Below, in pieces: positions 22,262-34,500 of a stretch of DNA of 64,000 nt. The notes beneath the pieces are model-generated. The model ran no database searches and was not told the DNA's origin. It saw only the letters and a list, made by a program, of their open reading frames with translations. This DNA comes from Antedon mediterranea (Eukaryota > Echinodermata > Crinoidea > Comatulida > Antedonidae). The position numbers and the translations under genes are program-made. The stretch spans positions 34,025,795-34,089,794 of the forward strand of contig NC_092670.1 in the NCBI RefSeq assembly GCF_964355755.1, in the 5' to 3' direction. How positions within the stretch are numbered: the stretch's first letter is position 1; each line of letters begins with the position of its first letter.

Positions 22262-22515
22262 TATATATATATCCAACCGTACCACGCCGAGAATGTTAAA
22301 GGGTCGTTATCCGATCGAGTTAAAGAACAATACCATAAAAGCCCCAGTGGTCTAATGGTTAGGGCAACTGCATATCAAGCAGACGGTCCGAGTTCGAGTC
22401 TCGGTTGGGGCGACTTTTTCTCATTCTCCCAGATTTCCTCATCTTTATCGTTTCAAAAATTAATTAAATAATTTTCAGTGTATCACCGGGCGTTTGGAAT
22501 TTATTTCTATGCCTG
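22262..22515 (+). repeat. Asp-tRNA-bearing repeat, copy 3
   Basis: Shorter copy of the block that carries the tRNA-Asp(ATC)-like sequence. Starts within the upstream flank (ACCACGCCGAGAATGTTAAA) and ends with the CACCGGGCG phrase and a (TA)n run. Confidence 0.7.
22341..22412 (+). tRNA. tRNA-Asp(ATC)-like, copy 3
   Basis: Best-preserved copy. GCCCCAG/TTGGGGC acceptor, anticodon stem TCTGC/GCAGA fully paired around ATATCAA (anticodon ATC), T arm CCGAG-TTCGAGT-CTCGG fully paired, then CGACTTTTTC as terminator. The intact stems suggest recent selection or a recent copy of an active gene. The anticodon class is unusual for eukaryotes. Confidence 0.6.
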
Positions 22516-22559
22516 TTGTGTTTATATATATATATATATATATATATATTCTCATTCTC

Positions 22560-23150
22560 ACAGATTTCCTCATCTTTTTTATTTATTTATTTATTACCAT
22601 ATTTACTGAGGGTAGCCTATCCAGTTCCTAATAGAACTGATCATTCAGGGCCCTCGATAAAACAAACATACAGTACAACACATAAAATATTAAATATTCA
22701 AATGACATAAAATATATTAAAGGCTTAAAAATTTACAATGATTATATAAAATTCATATAAAAGTTAAAATCGTTGACTGAAAAAAAATATATATATATAT
22801 ACATAGAACGAACAATATTAACTGGAAATAAATTGTTTAAGTTCACGTTTAAAGGAAATAACATTTTCAGATTGTCGAATGATTTTAGGAATCATATTAA
22901 AATACATAGGCGCTTTATAACTGAAACATTGTTTAAAAATCTCTAAAGAAGGTCGAGGAATAAAATAATTACAATTAGAGATTGATCTGGTAGTAGGCTG
23001 AGTCCTGGTTAACATGCGACTGATGTAATCCGGAACGGTATTGATGGAAGCCCGATAGGCGAGACAACCAAGTTGAAACTGATAACGTTGAGAAACGGAT
23101 GAGATAGAAATGGTGTTATCAATAAGGTGGGATGGGGTATGAGGGTGAAC
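22560..23150 (-). mobile_element. LINE 3' fragment nested in an Asp-tRNA repeat
   Basis: The minus-strand frame from about 23130 to 22818 has C-terminal reverse-transcriptase sequence: LGCLAYRASINTVPDYISR, then NYFIPRPSLEIFKQCFSYKA and FNMIPKIIRQSENVISFKRE. It then runs into a 3' untranslated region. On both sides lies the repeat phrase TTTCCTCATCTTTATCGTTTC that the insertion splits, so it landed inside an older tRNA-bearing repeat. Confidence 0.65.
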
Positions 23151-23154
23151 TTTA

Positions 23155-23245
23155 TCGTTTCAAATTAATTAATTAAATTTCAGTATATCACCGGGCGGTT
23201 TAGAATTAATGTTCTTTGCCTCTTGTGTTTATATATATATATAAA
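23155..23245 (+). repeat. Right flank of Asp-tRNA repeat
   Basis: TATCGTTTCAAATTAATTAA...CACCGGGCGGTTTAGAATTA, the 3' flank interrupted by the preceding LINE fragment, followed by a short (TA)n run. Confidence 0.65.
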
Positions 23246-23685
23246 TAAATATATGTATGAAAAAATATATATATATGGCAGCCCCAGCATCTAGTATCTG
23301 TCTCAGACGTATTGGCTTATGCCTCTCCTCTGGTTAAGGTGGGCACTGGACGAGAGACACCCTTGTTGTCTACGACAGAAGTCGGTCATATAAAAAAATT
23401 ACGCAAAACTCACTGTACTGGTCCACTTAGGTATAACTACATGTAGTTTCTGTATTCTGGGGTATTAAATGAAAACGATAGGCCTATTAGGGTAAGTAAG
23501 GTCTCTTACTATACTCCTCCTCTTTCTCCTATCAACTGCTCGTCTCATTCAGGTCTAGCAGCATCCTTAGGAGTCATTTTTCTTTATTAATATTTTTTTT
23601 TGTTATCGACATAATTTTTATTTTCTGTTATCACGGTGAAGTATTGTTTATAAATCATGACTTTGTTCAATTTATTTAATATTAG
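23246..23685. other. Intron or intergenic sequence, no gene seen
   Basis: No upstream exon for the PAN-like exon could be identified here. Contains CAGACGTATTGGC, a phrase also present at 28852 in a SINE-associated region. Confidence 0.35.
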
Positions 23686-23975
23686 AATCAACTGGGATTT
23701 ATACACGTCACGGACAGAACGGTCTGCTGTCGGATATGATGGTCCATAACGAGAAAGTCAACACTGATTTACGAATTGCTCGTGTTGTTAATTCTCGGTC
23801 TGCTATTCGGTGCACCGCCTTCTGCCTTTTGGATCCAGCCTGCGTGTCTATTCGTGTTGATGAAATGGGTACATGTGAGATGTTCAGCCTCGCTGGGAGC
23901 GGTAGTTATATCGGTAATGAAGACCCTAACAAGAAGTACTACGAAAGTAGCAAACATTATCGGGTTACAGTTTAA
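23686..23975 (+). CDS. Terminal exon of a PAN/Apple-like domain protein
   Basis: An AG acceptor (AATATTAG, ending at 23685) opens a frame that runs STGIYTRHGQNGLLSDMMVH and on to a stop at 23973-23975. The cysteine pattern VNSRSAIRCTAFCLLDPACV followed by GTCEMFSL is that of PAN/Apple-type modules, which bind carbohydrate or protein ligands outside the cell. The exon supplies about 96 residues. Earlier exons were not found; upstream is a dense repeat region, so they may lie far away or be lost. It may therefore belong to a live gene or to a remnant. Function beyond the domain type is not shown. Confidence 0.55.
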
Positions 23976-24651
23976 ATCAATCTTCGCGTAACGCTTACAC
24001 TCAATACTGTAGCTACATTGGCAACGAAAGGTCGCTATTACGCAAGCATTACATCGGCAGTTTTGAACAAATCATTACCTTTATTATTAATAGGCCTATC
24101 AACCATACATTTAAATTAAACAGCTGTAAATGTCCTCAATGGTAAGTTATAGGCCGTGTTTTTTTTTTGTCACTTCTACACAGTTGCTTATATTTATTGT
24201 TTTTATTTAGATCAGTATTCATGGACACATCGGTTGCAAATGATAATCATTACCGAAAGGTTTTTAAAAATTCGTGAATAAGAGAATTTAGTAAGTTCTA
24301 CTACTACTGAATGTAATTTTTGTCTAGCATATTTGTTGATGTTGTTTAATTAATGGGAATTTAAGACGACCCCTAATGGTTTGAATTGGTTTCAATTATC
24401 CAGCTGGAAGAAAAAATAGTAAAAGAAATACTAAAAATACTAATACAGTACTCTTAAACTGATCTCTTATCTTAAAACTGTATGACTGTGTTGTTGTATA
24501 AAGCTTTGATTGTTACTGTTTATTATTTGTATTTAAATTCATATGTTATTAATGTTATGTTGATTGAAGACAAATGGGGATATGTAGAGGCTGGATTGTG
24601 GGTGAGGGTGGTGTGGGTTTGTAAATAGCAGGGTACTGTTTGGTTTTCATT
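23976..24651. other. Intergenic sequence, no gene seen
   Basis: Probable 3' untranslated region of the PAN-like exon, then AT-rich sequence. Confidence 0.35.
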
Positions 24652-25962
24652 GGTTATCCGCACTTGGCGGATAACCTCTTGTTATTGTCAGGATCTTTTT
24701 TTTTTTTTTTTTTTTTGGTTATCCGCAACTTTTTAAGTTGCGGATAATTGGTTATCCGCAACTTTTTAAGTTGCGGATAACCCTTGTTATTGTAAATATC
24801 TTTTTCTTCATCTTCTTTGTTATTCTTCTTTCTTTCCCGGATTTTTGTGACCAGCATATCTCTATTGCTTGTTAACATAACTTTGTATAACTTGGTAAAA
24901 AGATTGACATTGAAGTGTAGATGTGCAGCCAACTTTTTGGACGATGTCAGATCCGCGTTGCGTAAGTTACGCGCGATTTTATGAATTTCGCGTATTTAAC
25001 ATAGACTAAAAACCAAATGTCATTTTGTAATAACACTTGAAGAAAATTTAAGTCATATCAAGGGCAAACTTTCTATGGATTAAAAATGGAATGTTTCAAA
25101 GAAAGTTACGCGCGCACGCGCGTTCAAAATTTCAAAATGCGCAAAATTCATTTCTAATCAACTTTCTACGCGTTTCATGTCATTTTGAGCATTTCAAAAA
25201 TTCCCACGCGTGCGCAATATTTTTACGCGCGCGTGCGCACGTAAGGCAAAAACATTTTTTTTTTGCTTGATTTTTGTTTTTTCAGCCTTCTCTAGTAATT
25301 TTACCAACTTTCAAACAATTTCGACTTAAAATCACGTCATACGAGCACGTAGAATTGAACAATTTGCGCGCGTTTTTGATGAAAAAGTTCAAAAATTCGT
25401 CAAAATTATGCCTTTTTTAAAACAGTCATAGATTGTAAACTACGAGGTGAACTTCTTTTAAATTACATATTCTGAAAGTTGATGAGTTGTAGATATCGAA
25501 TCATGCATCGATATGGCTAACAGGACATAGTGACGTCATCGTATGGCCACTCAAATATAAAATATAGGATTTTTGTCTCTTTCGTCATAGCTCATCACAT
25601 TTAATAGAGCGCATCTCCACTTATCCAAATTTCATTTCCCCCCATTTTTTTATATTGTCTATGCCAATCAATTATCTTTCGCATAATATACCGTTTTTAA
25701 AATTGTGATGACTTCATCATGTCCAAAAGCGTCAATAACTTGGGCCACTTATTTTCACATATTCTTCACTGTATGTAGTACGTATACAGTATATAGTGTA
25801 TACCATATATACTTAGACGTGACACAAAATAGAGGGCTCACTAACATTTTTTTCAATGTCATAATCGTTTTTCTGCGCGCAATATTCTAACTTATGTGTC
25901 ATGCGCGTGGCTTTTGCGCTGCGGATAACCTAACTCGTCCGTAGTGACGAGTTCAAATCTAG
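24652..25962 (+). mobile_element. Helentron-like unit 1 of a three-unit array
   Basis: Begins with hairpin GGTTATCCGC-ACTTG-GCGGATAACC (24652-24676; the arms overlap slightly); two further near-identical hairpins (GGTTATCCGCAACTT...AAGTTGCGGATAA) follow at 24717-24781. At the 3' end, GCGGATAACC recurs (25921-25930 region) just before a terminal hairpin AACTCGTC/GACGAGTT and the end CAAATCTAG (25962). A 5' terminal repeat matched by an inverted subterminal copy, followed by a hairpin at the 3' end, is the structure described for Helentrons and their non-autonomous HINE derivatives. No coding sequence. The interior is rich in CGCG-containing sequence. Confidence 0.75.
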
Positions 25963-27166
25963 TTTTTTAGGCTATCACTCTCTGTAGAGCGATAGCCTAT
26001 TGTTATTGTCAGAGATTTCATTTTTTCTGCTCATTTTTTGTTGGTCGCATATCTCAAAAATGGCAATAGCAGTTATGTTGTAACTTGGCCAGCAGATGCA
26101 CGTATATATGTAGTTGTGCAACAAACTTTGGTTTAATGAAAATATGGTCGCGTAGCGTAACTACGCGCGATTTTCTGAAATTCTTAGATTGACTATAGCT
26201 TGAAAACCAATAGCTATTTTTAAATACCACTTGACACACGTATGCTTCATATCAAGGGTCATCTTCCTGTATCATCAGCAAAATTTTGAACATTGGTCAA
26301 ATCGCGCGTACGCGCGCTTTGAAAGTTAAAAATGCTCAAAATCAATTTCTAATCAACTCTACACGTTTCAGGACATTTTAAGCATTTCACATTTTTCAAA
26401 AAAAATTGCGTTGCGCGCGCGCTATTGCGCACTTCGCTCGTACGCAGCCTAGAAAGCCCGTTTTTGCGCTTGATTATTGTTTTTCATAGTTTTATGATAT
26501 ATTTCTTTCATATTTGATGAATTATGAATGCAAAATAATGACACACGTGCACGTCAAACTTTAAAAATCGTGCGCTTGAAAATTGGTAATTTTATGCAAA
26601 TTTGTGTAAAAATATGCCTATTTTGAATCGATTATAGCTCTCCGGGATGTCTGGTGACCCCCAATTTTTTTAACCTAATATGTAAGCAGATATATTGTAG
26701 ATATGAATTCATGCAAAATGTTTACCTCTGGGCTGTTGTGACGTCATCGTATGGCCACACAAATGTAAAATATAGGGATTTTGTCTCTTTCGACACAGTT
26801 CGTCACATTCAATAGAGCGCATACAGCGTAAACGTTATCAATTTTCTTCCAATTTTCAATATTTTATTACTAAAATAATTCCTTTTTAGACTTATGAACT
26901 TTTTTTTTTAATTTGAAAAGGTCATCATTTTCAAACAATTGAATAAACGTGAGTGGTGTAAAATAAAAAATAACCGTCAACTAAACCGTTTACAATGCTA
27001 ATACCGTCAACTGTTGACACTTATTAAACGATTTTGATGTATTCCAGCTGTTCTTTACAATCGTCGTAGTGCAGCCTATTGTAGACTAAGCATAATAAAT
27101 AACATGTGCGTGTTACGATGCGTTGGGCGATAGCCTAACTCGTCAACGTGACGAGTTCAAATCTAG
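25963..27166 (+). mobile_element. Helentron-like unit 2, with a different but matching terminal repeat
   Basis: Starts directly after the CTAG of unit 1. The 5' hairpin is GGCTATC...GATAGCC (25970-25999) and the 3' subterminal copy is GCGATAGCC (27127-27135), followed by the same terminal hairpin AACTCGTC/GACGAGTT and CAAATCTAG. The terminal repeat differs from that of unit 1 but the two ends of this unit still match each other. The interior is alignable with unit 1 (GACGTCATCGTATGGCCAC and AATAGAGCGCAT occur in both). Confidence 0.75.
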
Positions 27167-27879
27167 TCTATCTTATTCTTCTTTCTTTCCACAAATTTTG
27201 TTGGGAGCGTATCTCTAATTCTGGCCAACATAAGATTGTATAACTTTGTCATAAGATTGACCTATAGCTGTAGATGTGCAGCCAAGCTTTTGGACGATTT
27301 CGGATTTGCGCAGCGCGTAAGTTACGCGCGATTTTATGAATTTCAATGATGGATCATAGATTAAAAACCAAAAGTCATTTTCTATTGAAACTTGGTGAAA
27401 ATTTAAGTCATATCATGCGAAAACTTTCTATGGATTAAAAATGGCATGTTTTACATAAAGTTTGGCCACTCGAATATGAAATATAGGATTTTTTTCTCTT
27501 TCGTCATAGCTCGTCACATTTAATAGAGCGCATCTCCACTTATCCGTATTCCATTTCCCTCAATTTTTTTATTTTGTCTAGGTCAATCAATTATCTTTCG
27601 CATGATTTACCATTTTTAAAATTGTTATGACGTCATCATGTTCAAAAACGTCAATAACTTTGGTCACTTCTTTTCACCTATTCTGCACTGTATGTAGTAC
27701 GTATACAGTATATAGTGTATACCGTATACACTTAGACGCGACGCAAAATAGAGGGCGCACTAACATTTTTTTCAATGGCATAATCGTTTTTCTGCGCGCA
27801 ATATTCTAACGTATGACGTGCACGTGGCTTTTGCGCTGCGGATAACCTAACTCGTCCGTAGTGACGAGTTCAAATCTAG
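27167..27879 (+). mobile_element. Helentron-like unit 3 (5' shortened)
   Basis: Follows unit 2 with no spacer, beginning TCTATCTTATTCTTCTTTC. It lacks the 5' hairpin and part of the interior, and ends GCGGATAACC, AACTCGTC/GACGAGTT, CAAATCTAG (27879). Much of the 3' half (TTTAATAGAGCGCATCTCCAC, GTATACAGTATATAGTGTAT) is close to unit 1. Confidence 0.75.
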
Positions 27880-28705
27880 TTATTATTACATTTGTATTAT
27901 TATTGTTGTAAATTTTATAGGTAGCACTGTAATGTGGTTTTAGTAAATTTTTATTGTAGAACGCACCTTCATAACGATGTTACAAAGTGTATGTTCAAAT
28001 ACATTATTATTATTATTATAATTATTACTAAAAAAAAGCGTTTCGCGCTCAAACAAACAGACGTGACTGATTATATTCAAAAATGTTTTGTTAAGTTTTA
28101 AAATAAAATTTGTTGGGAAATTTTGTTCAATGAAAACAGAGAAACAGTCAACGCACGTGGCCACAAAATTCATAAAATAAAGCCCTATTGTTAAACATTG
28201 TTTATCGTCCTATTTTTTCAAAAGCGTCGGTAGGGGGCGGTTCTTTTTTCTAAGGTAGGTGTGAATATATCAACACAGCCAAAAATACAATATAACAGAA
28301 GAAACAAATATTATTATTATTATTAGGATCAACCAACATTATTGTATTACTTTTGACTACCATTATTCAATTCATTTGTCAGGTCTGATTTTTGGTAGTA
28401 TATTCATTATTGCAAAAGTATACGGTATGTTGGGCCAATTTTCTGGGTTGAGAGGGGAAAATAAACAATTAATTTTTTCTTTTAAAGAAGATTTTTTATG
28501 TTTGTACGCGAACGTGTTGCATCATTTATTGATGTCATTGAACTTGACAAGACTGGAATTATAATGGAAAGAACAAATCTACATTCTGTGTTAATAAAAA
28601 TAAATACTACATGATATATTATTTCTTTTCATTAAGACAATAAAATGATCCAGTTATACGGTTGTGTTTTTTTTTCGAATGTTTGCAGAATAAACCACCT
28701 AAAGT
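27880..28705. other. Intergenic sequence, no gene seen
   Basis: AT-rich with short ATT repeats (28000-28025, 28308-28325). No supported gene. Confidence 0.4.
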
Positions 28706-28930
28706 CTTCTCGGATAAGGACTATAAACCGTAGGTCCAGTGTACATCTGGCTCATGTGCACTTTAAAGAACCTAGTACATCCTTCGAGACAAGTAGGGGG
28801 TTACCCCGGTGTACTAGTTCATTTATTCATACACACACACTGTCGTGGACAGACGTATTGGCGCCGTAGTTGGCTGCCGATGTCACAATGGGACCCTTAG
28901 TGGAGCAGTAGCCTTCAACTATGAAGTTTG
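28706..28930 (+). mobile_element. SINE fragment (body without tRNA head)
   Basis: Contains CTTCTCGGATAAGGACTATA, CCGTAGGTCCAGTGTACA, TGTGCACTTTAAAGAACC and GGGGGTTACCCCGGTGTA, the body of the tRNA-headed SINE seen in full at 41801-42126. The tRNA-like head is missing. Confidence 0.7.
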
Positions 28931-30960
28931 CTCCTTAAAATAGAAGAAGAAGGTATCCTGTATTTGAAGCAATGGCAGTGTCGTTGATGTATTGGCAAAA
29001 ACAACTCAACAGTAAAACACAATTCCGAAACTAATAATAGTCTGTTATACTTAAGTATAAACATTTATTTTATTAGTCAAGCTATCTAATACTAATTTTA
29101 ATCTAACTAAGCGTCTTTGTAAAGTCTGTGTAATTCAAGGTTTGGGGAGCTTAACAAATTGCAATTATAAATTATAATTTACAAAAACTATTAAGTGTAA
29201 ATAAATATAATAATAAAGTATATAGTAAATAAGAATAACAAAACTATGAATGTTAACAAGTTATTAGAAAATAAGGTTGAAATAACTGTGCTATAAGCTC
29301 TCTACATGTGAACCTTAACCCTGGTATAAGCATTCAATATAACAATTAATTAATTTATTGTTTTTTACATGTTTTGTTCAATATGCCATTTTAATTTCAC
29401 CTAATACTTTGACCAAAAATTGGATGGGAAAAAAAAATAATTTACCTGAAAAAATGTAATTTCATGCAAAAAAATAGTCAAATTTGCTGCCAGCCAATGG
29501 GGTTTTTGGTTGAGTTTATTTTGTCATATTATAAGTGAAAACATTATTTCTACGGAAGTAATCAAATTTATTGAAACTAAAAAATGGCATATTCAAAGTC
29601 TGATTTTATTAATCTTCATTTTTCAAGTTTTTTGGGGACAATACATCTTTAATAATGTAATAAACTTTGTCAATTAAAGATTTCCTTTCGAAGTAGAGAC
29701 AACAAAATGTCAGGCAAAAATGCATAGAATAGGATACAGTGTACGCCTATAAACAAAAGTAATTAATTGATAATATATAATTATTTTATTTCGGTATTAC
29801 GAGTCTTAAGCACTGTATACACTTCACCTTAATATAACATTTACATATCTATACTTTAAATAACAATAAATTAACGCACTTTAAAAGTGTTATTATATAA
29901 CACATACTATAACTGTTGACGCATGCGTACAAAAGGCGTATCATAATGCATCAATGCATATTCTTTTTAAGCGTCACACTGACGACAATATTTTCTATGA
30001 CGTAATACCATTTTTTTTTTAAAGCTACGTTAGTTACACTAAACCTAACATCTTCTAAATAAAATATTTATTACAATTATTACATTCTATAAAATATTAA
30101 AGTAAGCATTTTAAAAAACAATTTTACGGTATGTATTAGTAGTAAATGTATGTTTTGTATAAAATGTTATGTAACCGCCACAACCTTTTATTATTCACTA
30201 TTCTGTGTAAAAAGAAATATAAATCAGTTGATAAATTAATTCGACACCGTACGTGTCACGTGCTCATTTTACGTAGTATATAAATTTACATTGTCAAGCC
30301 TGTACAGTTTATAATTGAGGTTTGGCTTTAAATCGTTGATTTCGCAGTTTGATCGTTTAAATGCTGGAATGTGATATTCTACACAAGAATGGTCCTTCAT
30401 ATGTTCCCTGAATACAACCTTTATGGTGTTTTTTTAATGATATGGTGACCACTATATCTTATACATTGAGTATTAAATATGCTATTTAGACATCAAAGTT
30501 TTACATCTTTTTGTACTTATTCAATTTAAATGTTGATAAATAAACGTAATTCTTACATCCATGTTAATCGGTCCTGTCATGTGTTTCATTTCAATAAAAA
30601 CGTAGAAATTATTGTATAGGCCTATTGTTTGAAGGTTTGCACGGCGAAATCAAATGTGGATATACATTTGCGGTGCACCACGTATTTTAGTTCTGAAATA
30701 AAACTGTTGAGTTTCTCGACGTTTCGATCAATATGCTTTGATCGTCCTCCAGGAGTGAGAACATTTATATCAACAATAATATTGTACTTGTCAATAAATA
30801 CATATTACGTTCGAATTTACCTCGATTGTTTTATCAAAAACATCTACTCATCCCGAGGTAATTAATTTCATATTTTACAACCTGTACGAACTGCATCAGA
30901 AAAAGAGCGGAATGAGTTGTGTTCGATGTTGTGAGAGAAATGCTCCTGTCACTCGGCCGC
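28931..30960. other. Long intergenic AT-rich stretch, no gene seen
   Basis: About 2 kb without open frames, splice-bounded exons or recognisable transposon ends. Confidence 0.45.
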
Positions 30961-31173
30961 AACATAAGTTGGGGACCCTTCATGAACGCTTTCTGTCAAG
31001 CCGTCTGTTTAGTCGAATGTATGGACTTTACATACGATGTATGGGGGTTCGATTCCCATGGGCAACTGTTTTTACCTTATAGTGAGAGAGATTATTTAGA
31101 GGGTTAGGTTTAATTATGTTTAAGAAGTAGGTCGGTTTCATATAAGGTCCCCAACTTATGTAAGAAAAAATCG
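30961..31173. mobile_element. MITE of the CATAAGTTGGGGACC family
   Basis: Left end AACATAAGTTGGGGACCC and right end GGTCCCCAACTTATGTAAG are inverted copies, followed by AAAAAATCGC as in the larger copy at 58211-59109. The interior contains a short tRNA-like T arm (GGGTTCGATTCCCATGGG). Target duplication not resolved. Confidence 0.65.
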
Positions 31174-31519
31174 CCACCCAACACTCTTGGAAGGCCTTTG
31201 TGGAAGCTCAGCACATAAAATATCAGTTTGGATTCAATGGAATAAACTCAAATGACAACACTACAAATTCATATCTGAGAGGATGTCCCTTGCAATGGAT
31301 ATGTTAACCAAGCGGCTGATATATTTGGCAGTAATAGGGGACGGGCTTTAGCGGGGAGGTGTTGTATAAGGGCTTTTAAATAATAACGGTGTATGGCGTC
31401 TGTCTTCTATTTCCCGGAACCATTAAAAGTAGGCCTAACATTGACTGGCGATCTGAAGTCAGCGTAATAACCGGAGATAAAACGCATGCGTTTTGATACC
31501 AGACGTAGAACGGATACGA

Positions 31520-31579
31520 TCAGACATCAGTGCCCATGAGATCTTCCGAATGACTGTCGCTGATGTGTGTCATGGGAAT
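31520..31579 (-). CDS. SLCO exon 9 (C-terminal tail)
   Basis: Nineteen codons and a stop: IPMTHISDSHSEDLMGTDV. Acceptor CGTGTTTAG. The tail is rich in Ser, Asp and His; the C-terminal residues TDV fit a class I PDZ ligand (S/T-x-V), which is common in membrane transporters. Chosen because exon 8 ends in phase 0 and this is the first in-frame acceptor with a short closing frame. Confidence 0.72.
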   Translation of the reverse strand: MPMTHISDSHSEDLMGTDV

Positions 31580-34500
31580 CTAAACACGAAGAAACACAAT
31601 GTTTATAATATTTAATAATAGTAAATTGACAATCTGCTACAACTTAAGCTCTGTCTACACTATAAAACTTTATGTGACAACAAAATGTTATGTGCCCATA
31701 ATATGGATATGATGATGTCATATCACTACCACATTTGGGCATATCACTACCATATTTGTGCACATCACACTTTTTTGTAAAACTAGTTTAATAGTGTAAG
31801 ACCAGATATTCTGAGCTTTACAAAATGTTTTCCATTAACGAATATATTCGTGCGAATCGAACATTCTTGAGTTGTGATTGGTTGCGCATTTGTCCACGTC
31901 ACAAAAAGTAGATTAAAATGTTAATACGTATGCTCATTAGTGAACACTCGATTCGAGCGAATAAATTCGCCTAGTGGAAAACCGGCTTAAGATAATGACC
32001 TTTTAACCTTACCTTTTCGTAACGCTCTTCGTCCGATTCCTTTCGCACAACGCAGTTGGTGATGGTATATGCAAGAAGGGCTAAGAACTTCAAACACAGA
32101 AACATACCAATGAATATATACCGATATCGTTCAGCATCGTACAGCAGACAATCGCCTTCTTTCTCGCACGAGAAATCACGAATCCAACAACCAAATTTGA
32201 GAACTGCTTCTAAATAAAACGGTGCTGGTATAAAGCCTGAAAGCGAAACATGACAATTCGAATTTTGAAGTAACACAGCATAGAAAACTAAAATTTTGAG
32301 CATTAAGAAAATAATAGAAGGCAACGTTGTTAGTGGAAGTCGTACAATACCAGACCTATCCGCTTTACTTTACTATATCAAACAAATAAAGTTGGACAAG
32401 AGTGCAACAGAACTTCAACCAAAACAAATCCCACATGTTTAGCATTCAATGAGCAAACGGCAAAGGTTATATCATTACCCCAATTACACATAAACAAATT
32501 GTACATTGTATCTCAATGAGTTACAACGCTTTCACACGCTAGTTTTTTATGTGTGTAGCGACGTCGAGTAAACAAAAATAATCAGAAATATACTCATGCG
32601 TAAATACAACTTTGTTAAGATTACTGTCTTGTTTTGAGATTTACATCAATGTTACATTTTGTAAGGATTCTGTATGTGTGAATCTAGCATATGAGTGCAA
32701 AAAAATAAGATTACTTAAAACTGGGGTTTTATGAGAATTTCCTGTCAAATTGGATCATCGGCAATTCATTTTAACTTCGATCTGATAGTTTCACTTACCG
32801 AATACTCTTAACATGAGCGACGTTACACCTACAGCCATTGCTCGATCGTATTGATGTACAGACCTATAAAACATAATATAGTAGGCCTAAGTAAGATATA
32901 GTTAAAGGGGAGTTTGCGACGACCGACGACCGACGACCAAACTAAGCCATGTTAATACATACGTGGGTGGTAACGGGACGATTCGGCCCTGATACGATTC
33001 GGCCCGGGACGATTCGGCCCTGGGACGATTCGGCCCGGGACGATTCGGCCCTGAGACGATTCGGCACACTTAAATTTATCGGCTTTGATATGCATTTTAT
33101 AAGCATAAAATAAGCTTTTTTCCCCAAACTTTATTTTCAGAGAGACTATGGGGTAGTACTACTAGGAATAAAGATGCAATAAAGCAAACATTTTGAAAAC
33201 ATTGTCGAAAATGATCATTTTTTAATCACGCGAACGATGTAAATAAGTTACGCCCTCTGTTGGCCGCTTGGCGAATGCACGAAATAAACAAGGTTTTCGA
33301 AGTAATAAATTGAATATAAAATTACTTTTTTTTAGTAATTTATTATAATTATATTATATCAACATTGTCAATATCAATAAAATACGGATTGTTAAACACC
33401 TTTAAAAACTTGATAAATACCAAAAAAAATTAATATGAATTTGGTCTAAAGTGAGACGTTTCGGCACACAAAGTGGGATGTTTCGGCCCAAAGGTGGGCG
33501 TACGTGGATCCTCGTTCCCGACTTCGACACAGTTTTGATGGTTTCTAAGTATCGTCCAGATCGTATGTCTGGTTGCGACAAAGACAGTAATCATGCACTA
33601 TGGACATATTTTCCGCAGCGCACGGTGTCTGTAATGCTGGGTTCCCACTAGGACGCAACGCAAGGACGTTAACGTGTTGACCAATGACAAGCGACAGTTC
33701 GAATAATCCATCGCCTGTGATTGGTCAAATCACTTTCGTCTCGTTACGTCCTTGTGTTGCGTCTCTAGTGACAACCAAGCATTAAGGGGCGTGGAACTGA
33801 TCGTGTCGCAGCCACAGATGAACCCATGAGCTCAGCATTTTTCAGTGATGGGGGGGTTGTTATTTTAAAAGTGGTTCATTATTACAGACAGAAGAAAATA
33901 ATAGTAGGCCTGTGACTTACCTGACAACAACTACAAAAGCAGGATTTCCCAAGATTGAGGTAATAAGGGAGAGCGCTACATACGCCCCGACAAACAGATA
34001 TATTTTCTGGTCGCAAACTGGTTCAGGCTGACACGGGCCTTCGAATGCGTAACCACCAGAGGGGTTAATGCCATACGCCGGTTCCCAGTGTACACACTGA
34101 CACGCTGTGTAGATCTGAGAAAACTAACATCAAATTCAATTTAGTATGTACAGCAGTCTCATTTTTTAAATATATGATACAATTGAACCGACATAGTTTT
34201 CCATCGCTCTGTAGAAACAGTTAACAATGAAAAGATAGAAGTTAATGTATAAAACGATTTCTAAATATCATTTACGTCGAATAAACCCAGTACCCGCCGT
34301 TCACCGGGACTTCATGCATTGGTCGATTTAACGTTCGTGCCTCTCTACAGCCTCCAAACGAAATCTCGCAGATACTGTAAATTAAACTAGAGTAGGCCTA
34401 CGGTAGAGGCTTCTCGAGAAGCTAATATTTTGCCAAAAGAAATAAGATCATTATGGTATAATGTTCGTGCCCTATTCTATGGATAAATGCAGGCTCTCTA

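Noticed and set aside
24652-27879. Regularly spaced hairpins as a CRISPR-like array
   Set aside because: Eukaryotic context, kilobase spacing and alignable interiors show transposon units.
30990-31080. tRNA-like fold with GGGTTCGATTCCC
   Set aside because: The acceptor stem does not pair and the sequence is inside a MITE.
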